Of a stretch of 64,000 bases of DNA, positions 33,887-45,123 are shown piece after piece; position 1 is the stretch's first letter; each line of letters starts with the position of its first letter. A model generated the notes under the pieces. That model searched no databases. It saw only the letters and a list, made by a program, of their open reading frames with translations, and was not told the DNA's origin. Position numbers and translations under genes: made by a program. The stretch is from contig OW804094.1 in assembly GCA_942159475.1 (NCBI GenBank), positions 14,080,132 to 14,144,131 of the forward strand, read 5' to 3'. This stretch comes from Sthenelais limicola (lineage: Eukaryota; Annelida; Polychaeta; Phyllodocida; Sigalionidae).

Positions 33887-34576
33887 AGATAAAGAGTAGT
33901 CATCATGGATAACAAATATCCTGGAACATATATACAAAACCAATTACAGATACCGGTAGAATATCCTGGAACAATACAAATCACAGATGTGAAAATCCTG
34001 GAACATATATGGTTGAATCCTGTTGTGTCCCAAAGTCGTCACCTGTACGACCTGTGTAATATTACAGACTTTTCTTCTTTTTTTGCACATATTACGCATA
34101 GCCAAAATCCATAACAAAGACGCCTTTTCCTATCTCGATATTCCTATTCTTTGAACAAATAGTTTCATGGCACTGACTATCTCTTCATTACAGAGATCTT
34201 TTCACCCATGACAAGGAGTCTTTTTACTATGACGACTCCCCTATCACCCATGACGTGTGCCATCTGCTGCTATTGCACATGGCACTTAGTTTTTTTGAGA
34301 TATGACACTGATCGGATCTGTTCTTTTTGCTCTAAACCTTTCTGTCATGCATAGACTAGCGCACCTTGATTATTTATTATTTTTGATACATATAAATATA
34401 TGTGTAGTAATGAATTCCATCAACTCATAGCCGTTAATTTAGAGGCAATAGTTTTAAAACAATTCCTAAAATGTTTCTTAAAAATGGAAATGTATCATGT
34501 AATAACCAACTTCACTTTGGTCTGATTTTTGGTCTATGAGAATAGCCTAAGGGACTTAGTGCCAGTCTACTAGCTA

Positions 34577-34900
34577 TTAGTCCATTTTGGATCAGGTTTT
34601 GGGTGAAATACTGTGCAATTATGTACTCACAGACGGGTACTGTAGTAAAGGTCTATTTTTTTTTCCTCGCCTCCCATTGGCCACCTACCCAAGCAGCCGT
34701 CTTGACACGGATTTCACCCTCTCCCATTGGCTACTAGCCCTTGTCCCGACCCATCGTCTATTTTGCCAATTTAGCTGTTCCCATTGGCCACCGCGCGACA
34801 CACCCACGTGCACCAGCTGTACCCGCACCCAGCACCCAGAGGCCCCCCCATCGATTCAGGTATCACAATCTATCTGTGCCTCCTGTTGCTCTATTTACCG
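34577..34900 (+). repeat. Interspersed repeat, related to 20370-20640
   Basis: Begins TAGTCCATTTTGGATCAGG, keeps TTTTGGGTG and GTGCAATT, three spaced CCCATTGGC words, and ends near TGTTGCTCTATTT. Old family member; the open frames are not conserved with the other copy. Confidence 0.7.
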
Positions 34901-35077
34901 GGTGTATAATTAAATTTCACTCGTGGAAGCATGTGCCAAGTTCATAAATTTGCTATATTTGGACATTTCCCACGCCTTTCTTCCGATTACATGCTGTCTG
35001 ATACGGTGTTTACACGAGTACTAGATCTACTGACACGCCATCACAAGTGTGAAGTCAGATCCAGTCTATCCACCCCC

Positions 35078-35275
35078 GATCGCGTTCGCACTGGTGCCGT
35101 TCGAACGGCCGTGAATAGAGCTTCAAGTGGCTTTTTTCTGCTTCTTTCTATCGCCATTTGCCGTCGATGTATGGCGATTTGAATGGGTACTAACCTTTAA
35201 TAATTTTAAAAGCAGAAAAAATTCACTTGAAGCTCTATTCACGGCCGTTCGAACGGCACCAGTGCGGACGCGATC
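35078..35275. mobile_element. 198-bp foldback element with 52-bp arms
   Basis: Arms 35078-35129 and 35224-35275 are reverse complements with a single mismatch. Each contains GCCGTTCGAACGGC, itself a palindrome, and GAATAGAGCTTCAAGTG. The 94-base centre has no ORF. It resembles a small MITE or foldback; no target duplication was identified. Confidence 0.88.
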
Positions 35276-35897
35276 ACACTGTTCAATGACAGGGAGGATC
35301 GAGGTTGTGTTTCATATGTTAGGTGATGACAGGTTAGTATTAAATGATGTGTTTGTTTTTTCGGTTACTGTTAGTTACGAGGCCGCAGGCCGAGTGGCGT
35401 CTCTGGGCCTACAGACAGTTCAAACACTAAAATCTGAGTGGTTTATTGCTATAATAGTCAAACACCACATAGTAGTATATACAAATGAGGGAGTCCCTCA
35501 GGCATTTGACATGCTATGTGTTCATTTCTGTGAGAAAAAGAAAATCTGAAATCCAAGAAAGTATCTATTCGGATATTAAGATATCCATAAGTTATGTTGA
35601 TTATGTCTTAGGATATCTTAGAAAAGGAAAATGATATTCGAAAAAGAAAAATGTTGGATTTGTTGGATATTTACTATGACACATATATATCCTGACAGTT
35701 TGGGGACAAAACAAATCCCACCAAGTGACCCCAAATTGTTATTTTCTAAAGTTTATTTGTTTTCTTACATTTGTTGTTGTTAGATAGGCTTAGATTGCAG
35801 AAAAGCTTAGGTTTTAGATTGCAGAAATCTTTTTTTTCCCTCTTATTCTTTATTTATTTTACAGTTGTGAGTCATCAAATGGATCACTGTGCTAAAA

Positions 35898-37156
35898 GTG
35901 TTAGTTCCGAACGCTATAGCCAAATAGCATATTTCCTACCAATAATTAAACACAAATTGGTCATATATAGCTCTATAGTTACTGGAATATGAAATAACCA
36001 TACATGTTTTAGCCTAAATAGTGTTATTAAATTATCTGAATTCATATATATACTTGTATATTAGCAAAATGTTAACAGTTCTTTTACTAGATCTTCTTTC
36101 AGCTGCTGCTAACGGTTACCATATACATAATAAAATATAGGAAAAATATCTATGGGATGCTACAGTATCAAGCTATTTGGAGAAGCAAGAATTTTTTGCC
36201 TAGCTCTATTATAGGCTTTGTGCAAAGGCATTCGGAACTAACACCTTTTGCGTTCGAAACTAACACATAGCGTTCGGAACTAACACTTTTTCCCTAGTGT
36301 TTGTCATCAAGAATAGGCAACGGAAAATGGTCCAATATGTTTCAAACACTGATATATATGTGTGCCTTATATCAGAAACATCCAATTAATATTTTGTAAG
36401 CACCCCAGTCTGATTAAATAAAGCACAAGTGATCGCGTTCGGAACTAACACATAGCGTTCGGAACTAACAGAGAGTAAGGTGATTACTTTTTTTAGTGTG
36501 TAATTCAATAAGAATGAAATAGCATGTCATTACTCAATGCATAAAGTATATTAACTTAGTTAAAAAAGGCATTATTTTTGTTTTTATAATTTCCGTTACA
36601 CATTTTATAGGACTTGTTTATCAATACACCTATCTATATAGTTTCATATCAATACACCTGAAATATGTTGCAAATACAATTATATATTTACCCATATGTC
36701 AGTAATATGCCTTGCAGGGCTTGTTTCCTCATCCAATAGTTTGAGATATGGGAGAAATGAAGGCGTTCGGGATTAACAATTGTTGTCAAATTTCCATTCA
36801 ATTCTTTGGATCCACTTCATTTTATCAAATATGGGAGCATAAATATGAGCCAGAAAACAGTCAAATACTTGCTCTTAATATACAAGACGAAATATTGATG
36901 GCACATGTGATTCCAGATACCTTTATATTATGGTAGCCCTAGTAACCAATGATATTTGGTTTGTGATGCTGTTAGGTTCCTCCGAACACTATATATTATT
37001 GCTTAATATGCATATATCTTGAATTTACCAACATTTAACATCATTCCTATGCATTTATCATTAATTATCTACATGTATTTGCAACTAACATTTAGTTCAA
37101 AATACTAACATTTAGCTCAAAATGTTAGTTCTGAACGCTTGTTAGGTTCCGAACGC
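35898..37156. repeat. Cluster of GCGTTCGGAACTAACA motifs in both orientations
   Basis: Forward copies or close variants near 36230, 36249, 36270, 36435, 36455 and 36763; reversed copies (TGTTAGTTCCGAACGC and variants) near 35898, 37123 and 37139, with a partial one near 36973. Orientation changes from reversed at both edges to forward in the middle. The intervening sequence is unrelated AT-rich DNA. This may be the subterminal or regulatory repeats of an undescribed element. Confidence 0.7.
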
Positions 37157-37297
37157 CACACTTTAAGCCATTATAGGAAAAAGCATAATTGCTGAATGCA
37201 ACCAATACATTATATTATCCTCTCCGGCATGGCTATAATGATAGACAATGGAAATATTTCAAGCTAAGTTTGAAGATGGCAATGATTTATTTGGGGG

Positions 37298-38030
37298 TCA
37301 ACGAATCAGACACATTTTATGAATAATTATCATACACCAGATATGTACAGTAATTAGAGAAATAATCATCACACACATGCCAGGTGCATAGGTATGTCCA
37401 TTAATGACAACCTCACTTACTGTGTTGGCATCGTAGAACGAAGTGGGGACAGCAAGCACAGCTTCTTGTATTTGTTTCCTCTTCTTCATTGAAGAGTCGT
37501 CCTGACTGAAGGTAAACTTGGAGCAACTGATGTTTATTTGCTAGGGTGTGGGTTATGTTTTTGAAATTTTTGGTGTTTCGGATGCACCTCTTGAAATAAG
37601 AATGTTTGATTCAAAGCGTAGTGTCCAAACATTCCGTAAGGGTCCAAATTGAGATGTCAGTGTTGCGCAGTGTGAACGGTAGTGATGCTTTGGCTTCATA
37701 GGGACATCAGGAAAAGCCTTTCTGTGCCTTTCAAGGTATTCCTCGATGATGAGATGAATGTAGCCAAGATCAATTTTGGCCACCACAGGTGCCATCACAT
37801 AGAGCATAATCTCGTGCAGTAAGTGCATCATCTTCCACACATTGTTATCCTTGTCGATAACATGCATCCCAACAAAGATGGGCATGAACACCATGAAATG
37901 GTAGTTTTGGATTGCTTGCCCACCTAACTCACGGCCTTTGAAGTTGACTGGTGCTGGTACAGTTGTCCTTCCTTGTGAAAGGGAACTGCTTAATGCGGCG
38001 GTTCAAGTCCTCAAAGGTGAAATACTTTTT
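37298..38030 (-). pseudogene. Fragment of an uncharacterised, repeat-associated protein family
   Basis: Reads TFEDLNRRIKQFPF, then (after a frameshift near 37970) PAPVNFKGRELGGQAIQNYH, PIFVGMHVIDKDNNVWKMM, VMAPVV...IEEYLERHRKAFPDV, KPKHHYRSHCATLTSQFGPL and WTLRFESN. Downstream, TVSEVVINGHTYAPGMCV (37380-37440) probably belongs to the same protein. The KPKHHY...FGP...WTMRFE pattern recurs in many uncharacterised fish and invertebrate proteins linked to repeats. Role unknown. The 3' end is not coherent. Confidence 0.6.
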
Positions 38031-38848
38031 TTCTTTCACAAATAGTCAGGGAATATTAAAAAAACCTGGGAACAAATTCCTTACCAAACAATTTTTTCAC
38101 CAATGTGTTGGTAAAGGTGTCTACTAACATGTATCAAAACATTTAAACTCAACTCCCGTAAGAGAACCTGTGACAGCTGAAACAAAAATGGCCGCCACTA
38201 AATCTTTGAACCTCCATAAGTTTGGGTAGAATAAAGATGTAATCAAGTGTGAATACTCTTTTTCCATGTTGTAAGGCATGGGGAATCCATTTGAATATGA
38301 AAGAAGTTGATACAGACAATATTTAGCAAGTTACTCTACTGATACTGAGAAAAAATGAACGAAAAACCCTAACAAATCCTCCCAATAGTCAGGAAATATT
38401 ACAAAAATCTGGGAACAAATTCCTTATCAAGAAATCTTTCCACCAATGTGTTTGCAAAGGTGTTTACTAACATATTTCAAAACATTTATTCAGCTCTTGT
38501 AAGAAAACTTGTGACTGCTGCAGAAGGTTGGAGTACCTGGAACACAATCCAGAAATAATTGAAAATGTTTGATATTGTCTTCATGAAGGGTGAAGGGTCA
38601 AATTAGTTTTTTATGCTCTGACTCTGAATTGCAAGCATTTGTTTTGCAGCAATACTACTCATTGACTCTGAATTGAAAAGAATCATTATCACTTTATTTC
38701 AGTTACAACAAAAATAAGAGATATCATAAAAAATGTTGACCTAGAAAAAAGAAGTAAACAGAAATAATAAACAGCAGTAGGATAACAATACTGCTACACC
38801 AATGCCTCAGGAGTTAAGGATTCAGTCTTCTTCTGACTCTACATCGTC
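38031..38848. other. Diverged duplicated intergenic sequence
   Basis: Two similar stretches, 38040-38230 and 38385-38540, share phrases such as TAGTCAGG(G)AA(A)TATTA, TGGGAACAAATTCCTTA, CACCAATGTGTT and CATTTTCAAAACATTTA-like text. This indicates an old duplication with an offset of about 340 bases. No coding region. Confidence 0.5.
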
Positions 38849-39430
38849 ATGTATACAATTGGTTTGGTTTGGTTAGTTTCACCTCCGCTAATAGTAATTA
38901 AAAGTTAGCAGATATACTGTGGTTTTATTATTTTATTCTGTGAAATTCCCTATTTCATGAAACAGGGTTTGGCCTGACAAAGTCAGGCTTCATTCATTTC
39001 ACCTAAATTTTGTCGTACAATTTGGTTTCCCGTAGGAAATCAAGAATATTTTTGTTCCCAGATTCCCGGAAAATACTCTGCAGTGTCCTGCGATTTTGCA
39101 GGAATTTTATTCTGTTTCTCTTGGTTGCCTGACAATGTATTAAGAGATGTATACAATTGCTGCATGTGATACCTTTGCAAGTTCCACATTCAGAGATACA
39201 TTTCACACTATTCTTTTTGCCACTGCACCGTCAGTTGCTGCAATCTCCATTGCAATTACAGCTTGTGAACTGGAGTAGCTCTTCAGGAGCCATGGGTTCT
39301 AGAGTAGAAACTGGCTCATACACATGAACTCCTATAGTCCATCCATAGTCACTTGGGTCCAAAGACTTGGCGGGAAACTTGAAATGGTCAAAACCAGCTA
39401 AGCGCCGTGAGGTACCATAAGGGGTTATAA
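38811..39430 (-). pseudogene. C-terminal exon of a Cys-rich (CXC-type) protein, split by a LINE tail
   Basis: Upstream of the insertion the minus strand reads SIITPYGTSRRLAGFDHF, DPSDYGWTIGVHVYEP, APEELLQFTSCNCNGDCS, an in-frame TGA, then KCISECGTCKGITCSNC. After skipping the LINE tail (38862-39146) and one copy of its target duplication, it continues IHDDVESEED and a stop. The cysteine spacing resembles the Tesmin/TSO1-like CXC ending of a widespread uncharacterised invertebrate family, also present at 52816-54110. Function unknown. Confidence 0.7.
38862..39146 (-). mobile_element. I/Nimb-like LINE 3' end with 13-bp target duplication
   Basis: Minus-strand tail fragment flanked by ATGTATACAATTG at 38849-38861 and 39147-39159; the first bases may be microhomology with the element. 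Its 3' UTR has the AGGTGAAATGAATGAAGCC variant shared with 44193-45018 rather than the commoner AGGTAACCTAAATGAAGCC, so two subfamilies exist. Confidence 0.93.
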
Positions 39431-39574
39431 TCGACGAAAGAAAACGGTCACAGGAGTATCAAACATCAAATCACTCCATTAATGATTGGTGGTCACATTG
39501 GTGAACTTTTCAGAAAATTATTCGTCGTATTATTGAAGATATTGCAAGTTATAAAATTCCGACCAGCATCAAAC

Positions 39575-40408
39575 ATGGAGGTCGCAGATGCAACATCGAG
39601 AGACATGGAGAATGACTCGATCTCGTCAGATGAACATGAACTGTTATCGAAGGTAGGAGAGAGAATCATAGATAATTGTCTAACTCATGAGTCAGAAGTG
39701 AATTTATCGGATATCGAGATTGGATTCAAGGAAGATTTTTTTGATCTTAGGACAGCATCAATTTGTAAAAAATCGGTGGAAAACATTGGGGAGAGTGCGG
39801 AGGAGTCTAGTGACAGTGACAGTAATGAATTAGATAAGGAGTCACAACTTGAACAAGTGGCTATCTCGAAGGTCACTGAGGCAGAAGTGGACGGCGAGTT
39901 GAAAAACCTTAATGAGTCTATTGTTATTGTAGATGATGTATCATCAGAAGTTGGTATTTCTCAATCATTACATATCCATAACATAGCTGTCGCGAGAAAA
40001 GAGGATCAAAGCAAATGGTCAGGTCTTAGAAATGAGGAGGAAAGAGAAGAAGTTGGGGACCTAAATATTCTATTGCCCCTGTCGTCAAAGTCAGAGTCAC
40101 TGTAAGGGAGTCAACAACTGACACTCATGGTCGGAGACGGCAGTCAGCCAGCAGTCGAACTAGTCCAACACTTAAATGAGACAATAGTAGAGGAAACAAA
40201 ATTGCCTGGAAAAATTGACCTATGTGACGTAGATGAGAATCTCATAAATCTTATCGTACAGAAGGTTGTAGAAAAGTTTGACCCAGAGAAATCAAGATTG
40301 GAAATGCTTTCGTTGGGTTTTGAAACTGCTGCCTCGAACAAAAAAGTGGCACATCTAATAGCGAGGGAGCAAGTTGTCAGAATAGTTCACTTTGTGATAC
40401 CTTCTTAA
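39575..40408 (+). CDS. Unidentified acidic ORF with one internal stop
   Basis: One frame from ATG at 39575 stays open to 40408, apart from a single TAA at 40103-40105: 176 codons before it and 100 after. The product is rich in Glu, Asp and Ser (SAEESSDSDSNELDKESQ) with helical segments, and has no domain I recognise. The base composition differs from the surrounding AT-rich DNA. It may be the ORF1 start of another LINE or an exon of an unknown gene. Nothing downstream within 400 bases is coding. Confidence 0.45.
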
Positions 40409-40502
40409 AATTTGGTATGCTGTTAGAACAGGTTATGAGGTTCACAAAAACGGCCGGCTACAAGTTGACAGACACCCCTGGTGGCCGGTAGCTGCAAATT
40501 AC

Positions 40503-41260
40503 AAAATGGCCGCCACCAAAAACCAACTGCACCATACCTTGGCTTCTACTAACTGTATCTTCAAGTATAATACCAACTTATAGATGTTTTTGACTATGAG
40601 GAACCCATTTCTGAAAGTTATTTTTTGATTCAAGATCTTCAAGGTCAAAATCCAATATGGCTGCCGCTGTGGAACAAGAATCTCATATCTCCACTACTGC
40701 TAGCACCATATATCTTGTATAATACCATATTTCTATGTTTAATGTTGCCAGCAATCTATTTTAGAAATCATTGATCTGTATGAAGGTCAAGTTCAAGGTC
40801 AAAATGCAATATGGCCACCAGGTTTGGTTTGGTTTGGTTTGGTTAGTTTCACCTCCGCTAATAGTAATTAAAAGTTAGCAGATATACTGTGGTTTTATTA
40901 TTTTATTCTGTGAAATTCCCTATTTCATGAAACAGGGTTTGGCCTGACGAAGTCAGGCTTCATTTAGGTTACCTAAATTTTGTCGTACAATTTGGTTTCC
41001 CGTAGGAAATCAAGAATATTTTTGTTCCCAGATTCCCGGAAAATACTCTGCAGTGTCCTCCGATTTTGCAGGAATTTTATTCTGTTTCTCTTGGTTGCCC
41101 GACAATGTATTAAGAGATGCTCTACACTCTTCAAAACAACAATATCCTATCTCAGCACCTATAATTACTATATCAATGTATGATACCAATTTGTCTATGT
41201 TTTAATGTGCAAGGAATCCAATTCTGGGGTCCTTCTTGTATTTAAAGGTCATTTCTATAT
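40503..41260. repeat. Tandem repeat, unit about 151-154 bp, third unit split by a LINE
   Basis: Units begin at AAATGGCCGCCACC (40504), ATATGGCTGCCGC (40655) and ATATGGCCACC (40809). Each continues with an imperfect AC...CATA...AATACCA...TCTATGTTT...GG(A)ATCCA and ends in AAGGTCAAAAT(C/G). The third unit is interrupted at 40820 by a LINE tail and resumes at 41130. Units are diverged, so the array is old. Confidence 0.75.
40820..41129 (-). mobile_element. I/Nimb-like LINE 3' end fragment
   Basis: Minus-strand copy from the CCAAA tail back to the Cys/His finger codons. It shows small changes, for example CCGATTTTGC for CGCGATTTTGC-type text. It sits in the tandem repeat 40503-41260. No clear target duplication at the borders. 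Confidence 0.9.
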
Positions 41261-42141
41261 ATATATATAAGTATTTTTATTTCTCTTTATACAGGTACAT
41301 CAATCAAAGTCAAACAATTTTGGTCTTCCCATGAGGCCATGACCTATTACTACAATTACATTTACTACAACATTATTATTATCGGATATGTATTAACATT
41401 AATATTATAATTATAACATACATCATACAGTTTAACAAAAGTAATAATACACAATACAGGGTTTATTGCCCCGAAACATTTATATATTTTTGAGGTTGCA
41501 TTTTATGCTTACTCAATCTTACATGGATATTAACAACAATTTTTCGCCAGATTTATGGCTTTCTATGTACTACATGTACTAATTGCTACTAGAACATAAT
41601 ACAATGTTCTGGCACTCTCGAATTAAGATTCTTCCCCCTTATACTAGGTGGGTAAATATTTAATTCTTCAGTTTTACATATTTATTTCAAGGAGCTAAAG
41701 ACTTTAACAATTTTTTGTTTCTCGTTATAAGTAATATTAATTTTCCTCACCTTTATCAGACCAAATGTTATGGCCATATTTTAATTCTTCCAGTAATAAC
41801 ATATGTGTTCTATTTACAATCATGTCACGTGGTAACTTGTGAGCGCTTTCGTCACTCTTATTACATATACGGTGAGTTATATACTCATTTTCATTTTCAA
41901 TTCCTAGATTCATGAAATGTGTTGTTTCTATATTTCTCCTATTTATCTACTACAGTTTTAAATTCACAACAACTTAACCTTACCACATAAACATAGCTTC
42001 CTTGGTTTATTAGGTTGTATTTACTGTTTTAATGTAAGGATACATGTCTTCAACCCTACTAGTTACCCTTATAGCTCCTTATGTAAAAGGTATAGCTATA
42101 TTATTATTATATACAGATTATGTGGTTGGCTATTTATACAT

Positions 42142-43736
42142 TCATTTTTCTTCCTGTAAATCGGAAGCATAATGGTACTTCAAGAATCTCTTAAACTCCT
42201 TTAGTGTTAATATATTTTGGGGCCCTGGGTCCAACTCGCTCCACAAATAAGGCACTGTAGTAATGAAAGATCTACTTATTAGATCTAATTTGGGAGTGAC
42301 TGTCTTTAATTTTTTACCTTGAGCTAGGTATCTTAGGTTTATTTTCCTTCTATCAAGATTGCAGTCATTTTGTGCCATGTTAAAACCCCATTCTAGCAGG
42401 TGGGTCTTTCTACGCATATCTAGTTTTGGTAGATTTAAATCTAGATGTGTTTGGTCAGTATTCTCCAGTTTACCCCTTCTCTTTATTATTCTCACTGCCA
42501 TATTTTGAACAGTCTGGATTTTCCTCAGATCTGCCTTGGTTCCTCCATTATAAATTGTGTCCCCAAATTCTATAAGAGGCCTAACGGCCACTTTATAAAT
42601 ATTCAATAGGGTAGAATCATTTGTGGATTGCCTTAGTTGGGCTAGTTTGTGGATTTTATCACTTGCTGATCTTATTCTTACATCAATATGTTGTTTAAAA
42701 CTCAGTTTTCTATCTATCGTTAGTCCTAAGTATTTGTAGGTATCTGTGAAGTTAATTTCATTGTCTCCTATGAACCGTTTGTTTAAACTGTAGTCAGGCT
42801 TCACTCTCTTTCTATCAATAATCATCGCTTTTGTCTATTTGGTATTTAAGGAGATTTTGTTTTCCCTACACCAGATATCTACTCTATTTAAATCTTCTTG
42901 CAAATTTTTATTCGCATTTATTAGATTAGTGTCTGAGTTGTAAATTACGGTATCGTCCGCAAAAAGAATAATTTTGGAATTTTTTACCCATTTATGGAGA
43001 TCATTCATATAGATCTGGAACAGGAGTGGACCCAGGGCCGTTCCCTGAGGGACACCACATACTACCTTCTGGACTCCAGAACTTGTGTTATTTACACTTA
43101 CAGTTTGTTCCCTGCCACTTAAATAATCCTGAAACCAGTTTATCAACCTTCTTCCAATTCCTATGAATTCAAGTTTATTTATAATTCTATTGTGATCTAC
43201 CGTATCGAATGCTTTTTTCAGATCTATGTACGTTAGTGTCGTTCCTCTGTTTTCATTCAGATTGAAGTATATATCTGAAAAAAGTTCGAAATGGGCGTCG
43301 TTTATTGATAATTCTTTTCTAAAACCAAATTGATTCTGAAATAGTAGGTCATTCATTTCTAAATAGTTGTATACCTGTTTATGTGGAGTAATGATAGCCT
43401 TCTTGAAAAATTTGGGTACTTTCCCTGTCTCAATAGATAAGTTATACACGTATGTTATTTGTCTAACCAGGGACAAAAAGATAGGTTTCAGGATCTTTGT
43501 TGGCATATGTGGTATCCCTGAGGCCTTATATACGCTAGTTTTCCAAATTAATTCAACAATATCTTTTTCTTTTACAGGTTCCAGTTCAAATTCTTGAACT
43601 GTATCATTTGGTTTCATATATCCATTTTTGCTTAACTCTAACAACTCTTTGATTTCTTCACTCTCTTACTCCTTATCTGGAGGCACAATCTTCCCTGCCA
43701 GGTTTTTACCAACATCAGAAGAGAAATTATTAAAGA
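42142..43736 (-). pseudogene. Reverse transcriptase part of the NADAR-SGNH LINE
   Basis: One frame reads FNNFSSDVGKNLAGKI near 43730, then a TAA near 43665, then KASGIPHMPTKILKPI, NQFGFRKELSINDA, YIDLKKAFDTVDH, GVPQGTALGPLLF and FADDTV (catalytic). A TAG follows near 42828, then YKYLGLTIDRKLSFKQHI and the C-terminal LWSELDPGPQNILTLKEFKRF. About 30 residues containing NYRPISLL are missing after AIITPHK. The thumb and C-terminal region are complete and there is no RNase H. The upstream border is cut by a Helitron end at 43737. Confidence 0.85.
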
Positions 43737-44192
43737 CTAGCAAAGTACCCGTCCTCCGGACGGTCACCCTCTCTCCCCACAGTTCTCCCTCTCCCTCTTT
43801 TCCTTCCCCCTCTTCTTTGACATTCATACCTGTTTTTCTCTCCCAACCCCATCTCTAATTTCCCACGCCCCTATCCCTCCCCTCTTCCTCATTCTCCCCC
43901 TCCCTGCTTTCTCTCCCTCCCCTCTCTTCCTTCCCCGACATCCTCACTCTTGGTATGATGTAATATCATGTTATCGACCCCGAGAGAGAATTAGAAGGCT
44001 ATTTGTTGACCAACTGTCTTTATATATAGAATAAAACCATCCTCTCCTTCCTCTCTTTCAACCGCCTTCTACTTTCTCTCCCCCTCCCCTTCTCCTATTC
44101 TCTTCTTCACTCCTCACTGATCTGCATGTACCCGACGGGCAAATGAGCGCGATTCTACGCGATTTTTAATGCGCAATCATCTCGTCATAGTT
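43737..44192 (-). mobile_element. Helitron-like 3' terminus and pyrimidine-rich body
   Basis: Minus strand shows a hairpin CCGTCC-GGA-GGACGG (43763-43749), eight bases, then CTAG (43740-43737) followed by T: the diagnostic 3' end of a Helitron inserted between A and T. The body to the right (plus-strand C/T-rich to about 44140) has no helicase and would be a non-autonomous or truncated element. The left flank is coding sequence of the host LINE. The 5' end was not located. Confidence 0.65.
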
Positions 44193-45018
44193 CTGCTTCA
44201 GGCACTTGAATGGGTACAGGTCTCACAGATGAAGAAATTCATCATATTCTCAGACTCACACCCATGTCTAGAAGCTGTGACCAACCTTTATCCTAAGAAC
44301 TCAATCATACAAGCAATTCAAGAGACATACACTGAAAACAAAAGACTGGACAAAGAAGTGGTGTTGTGCTGGGTGCCAAGCCACATTGGAATAGAAGGAA
44401 ATGAGGCAGCAGACATTGCAGCCAAAAATGCATTGAGGCGCCCTGTTGGGGCTGACCAAATGCCATACACAGACATTGTACCTGTGGCGCAGGCACATGT
44501 CAAACGTAGCTGGCAGCGCTCATGGAATGGTGTTAATAGTAACAAGCTGCGAGCAATCACACCATCAATCACACCAAAATTCAAAGATGATAACCTGACA
44601 AGACCCGAACAGGTGATACTGACCCGTCTTCGTACCGGTCACACCAAACTGACTCACAGGCACCTTCTAAAAGGTGAAGTGGCTCCTGTATGTCAGACAT
44701 GCAACACTCCACTGAGTGTAGAGCATCTCTTGATACATTGTCAGGCAACCAAGAGAAGCAGAATAAAGTTCCTGCAAAATCGCAGGACACTGCAGAGTAT
44801 TTTCCGGGAATCTGGGAACAAAAATATTCTTGATTTCCTACGGGAAACCAAATTGTACGACAAAATTTAGGTGAAATGAATGAAGCCTGACAGGCCAAAC
44901 CCTGTTTCATGAAATAGGGAATTTCACAGAATAAAATAACAAAACCACAGTATATCTGCTAACTTTTAATTACTATTAGCGGAGGTGAAACTAACCAAAC
45001 CAAACCAAACCAAACCAA
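44193..45018 (+). mobile_element. I/Nimb-like LINE copy, 5' truncated in RNase H
   Basis: Begins at ALEWVQVSQMKK in RNase H and runs through VPSHIGIEGNEAAD, the CQTCN finger, 3' UTR and CCAAA tail. The frame (44198-44870) is intact. The 3' UTR is of the AGGTGAAATGAATGAAGCC subfamily, and the second arm of the first hairpin is shortened. It lies inside the minus-strand LINE between RT and endonuclease. Confidence 0.92.
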
Positions 45019-45115
45019 GTGTGCTGTACAATTTTCTAGTATGCCACTAGGTGGCCTATAGACATTCACGTTAATCATACTTTTTGAACCTCCTTTTACT
45101 ATTGATAATATTTAT
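45019..45115 (-). pseudogene. Endonuclease middle piece of the NADAR-SGNH LINE
   Basis: Minus strand reads SIVKGGSKSMINVNVYRPPSG then ILENCTAH, matching the VINVYRPPQSS block of the fragment at 21490-22164. It is stranded between the LINE tail ending at 45018 and the CR1/L2-like insertion at 45124. About 45 residues between RQDRL (48.2 kb) and this piece are missing, and the frames differ. Confidence 0.7.
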
Positions 45116-45123
45116 AATCAATC

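Noticed and set aside
35078..35549. ORFs spanning the foldback arms
   Set aside because: They arise from translating the inverted repeat and its flank; no domain or splice support.
41715..41915. Small ORF in the LINE 3' UTR
   Set aside because: No similarity pattern, AT-rich, and located between the RT stop and the presumed element end.
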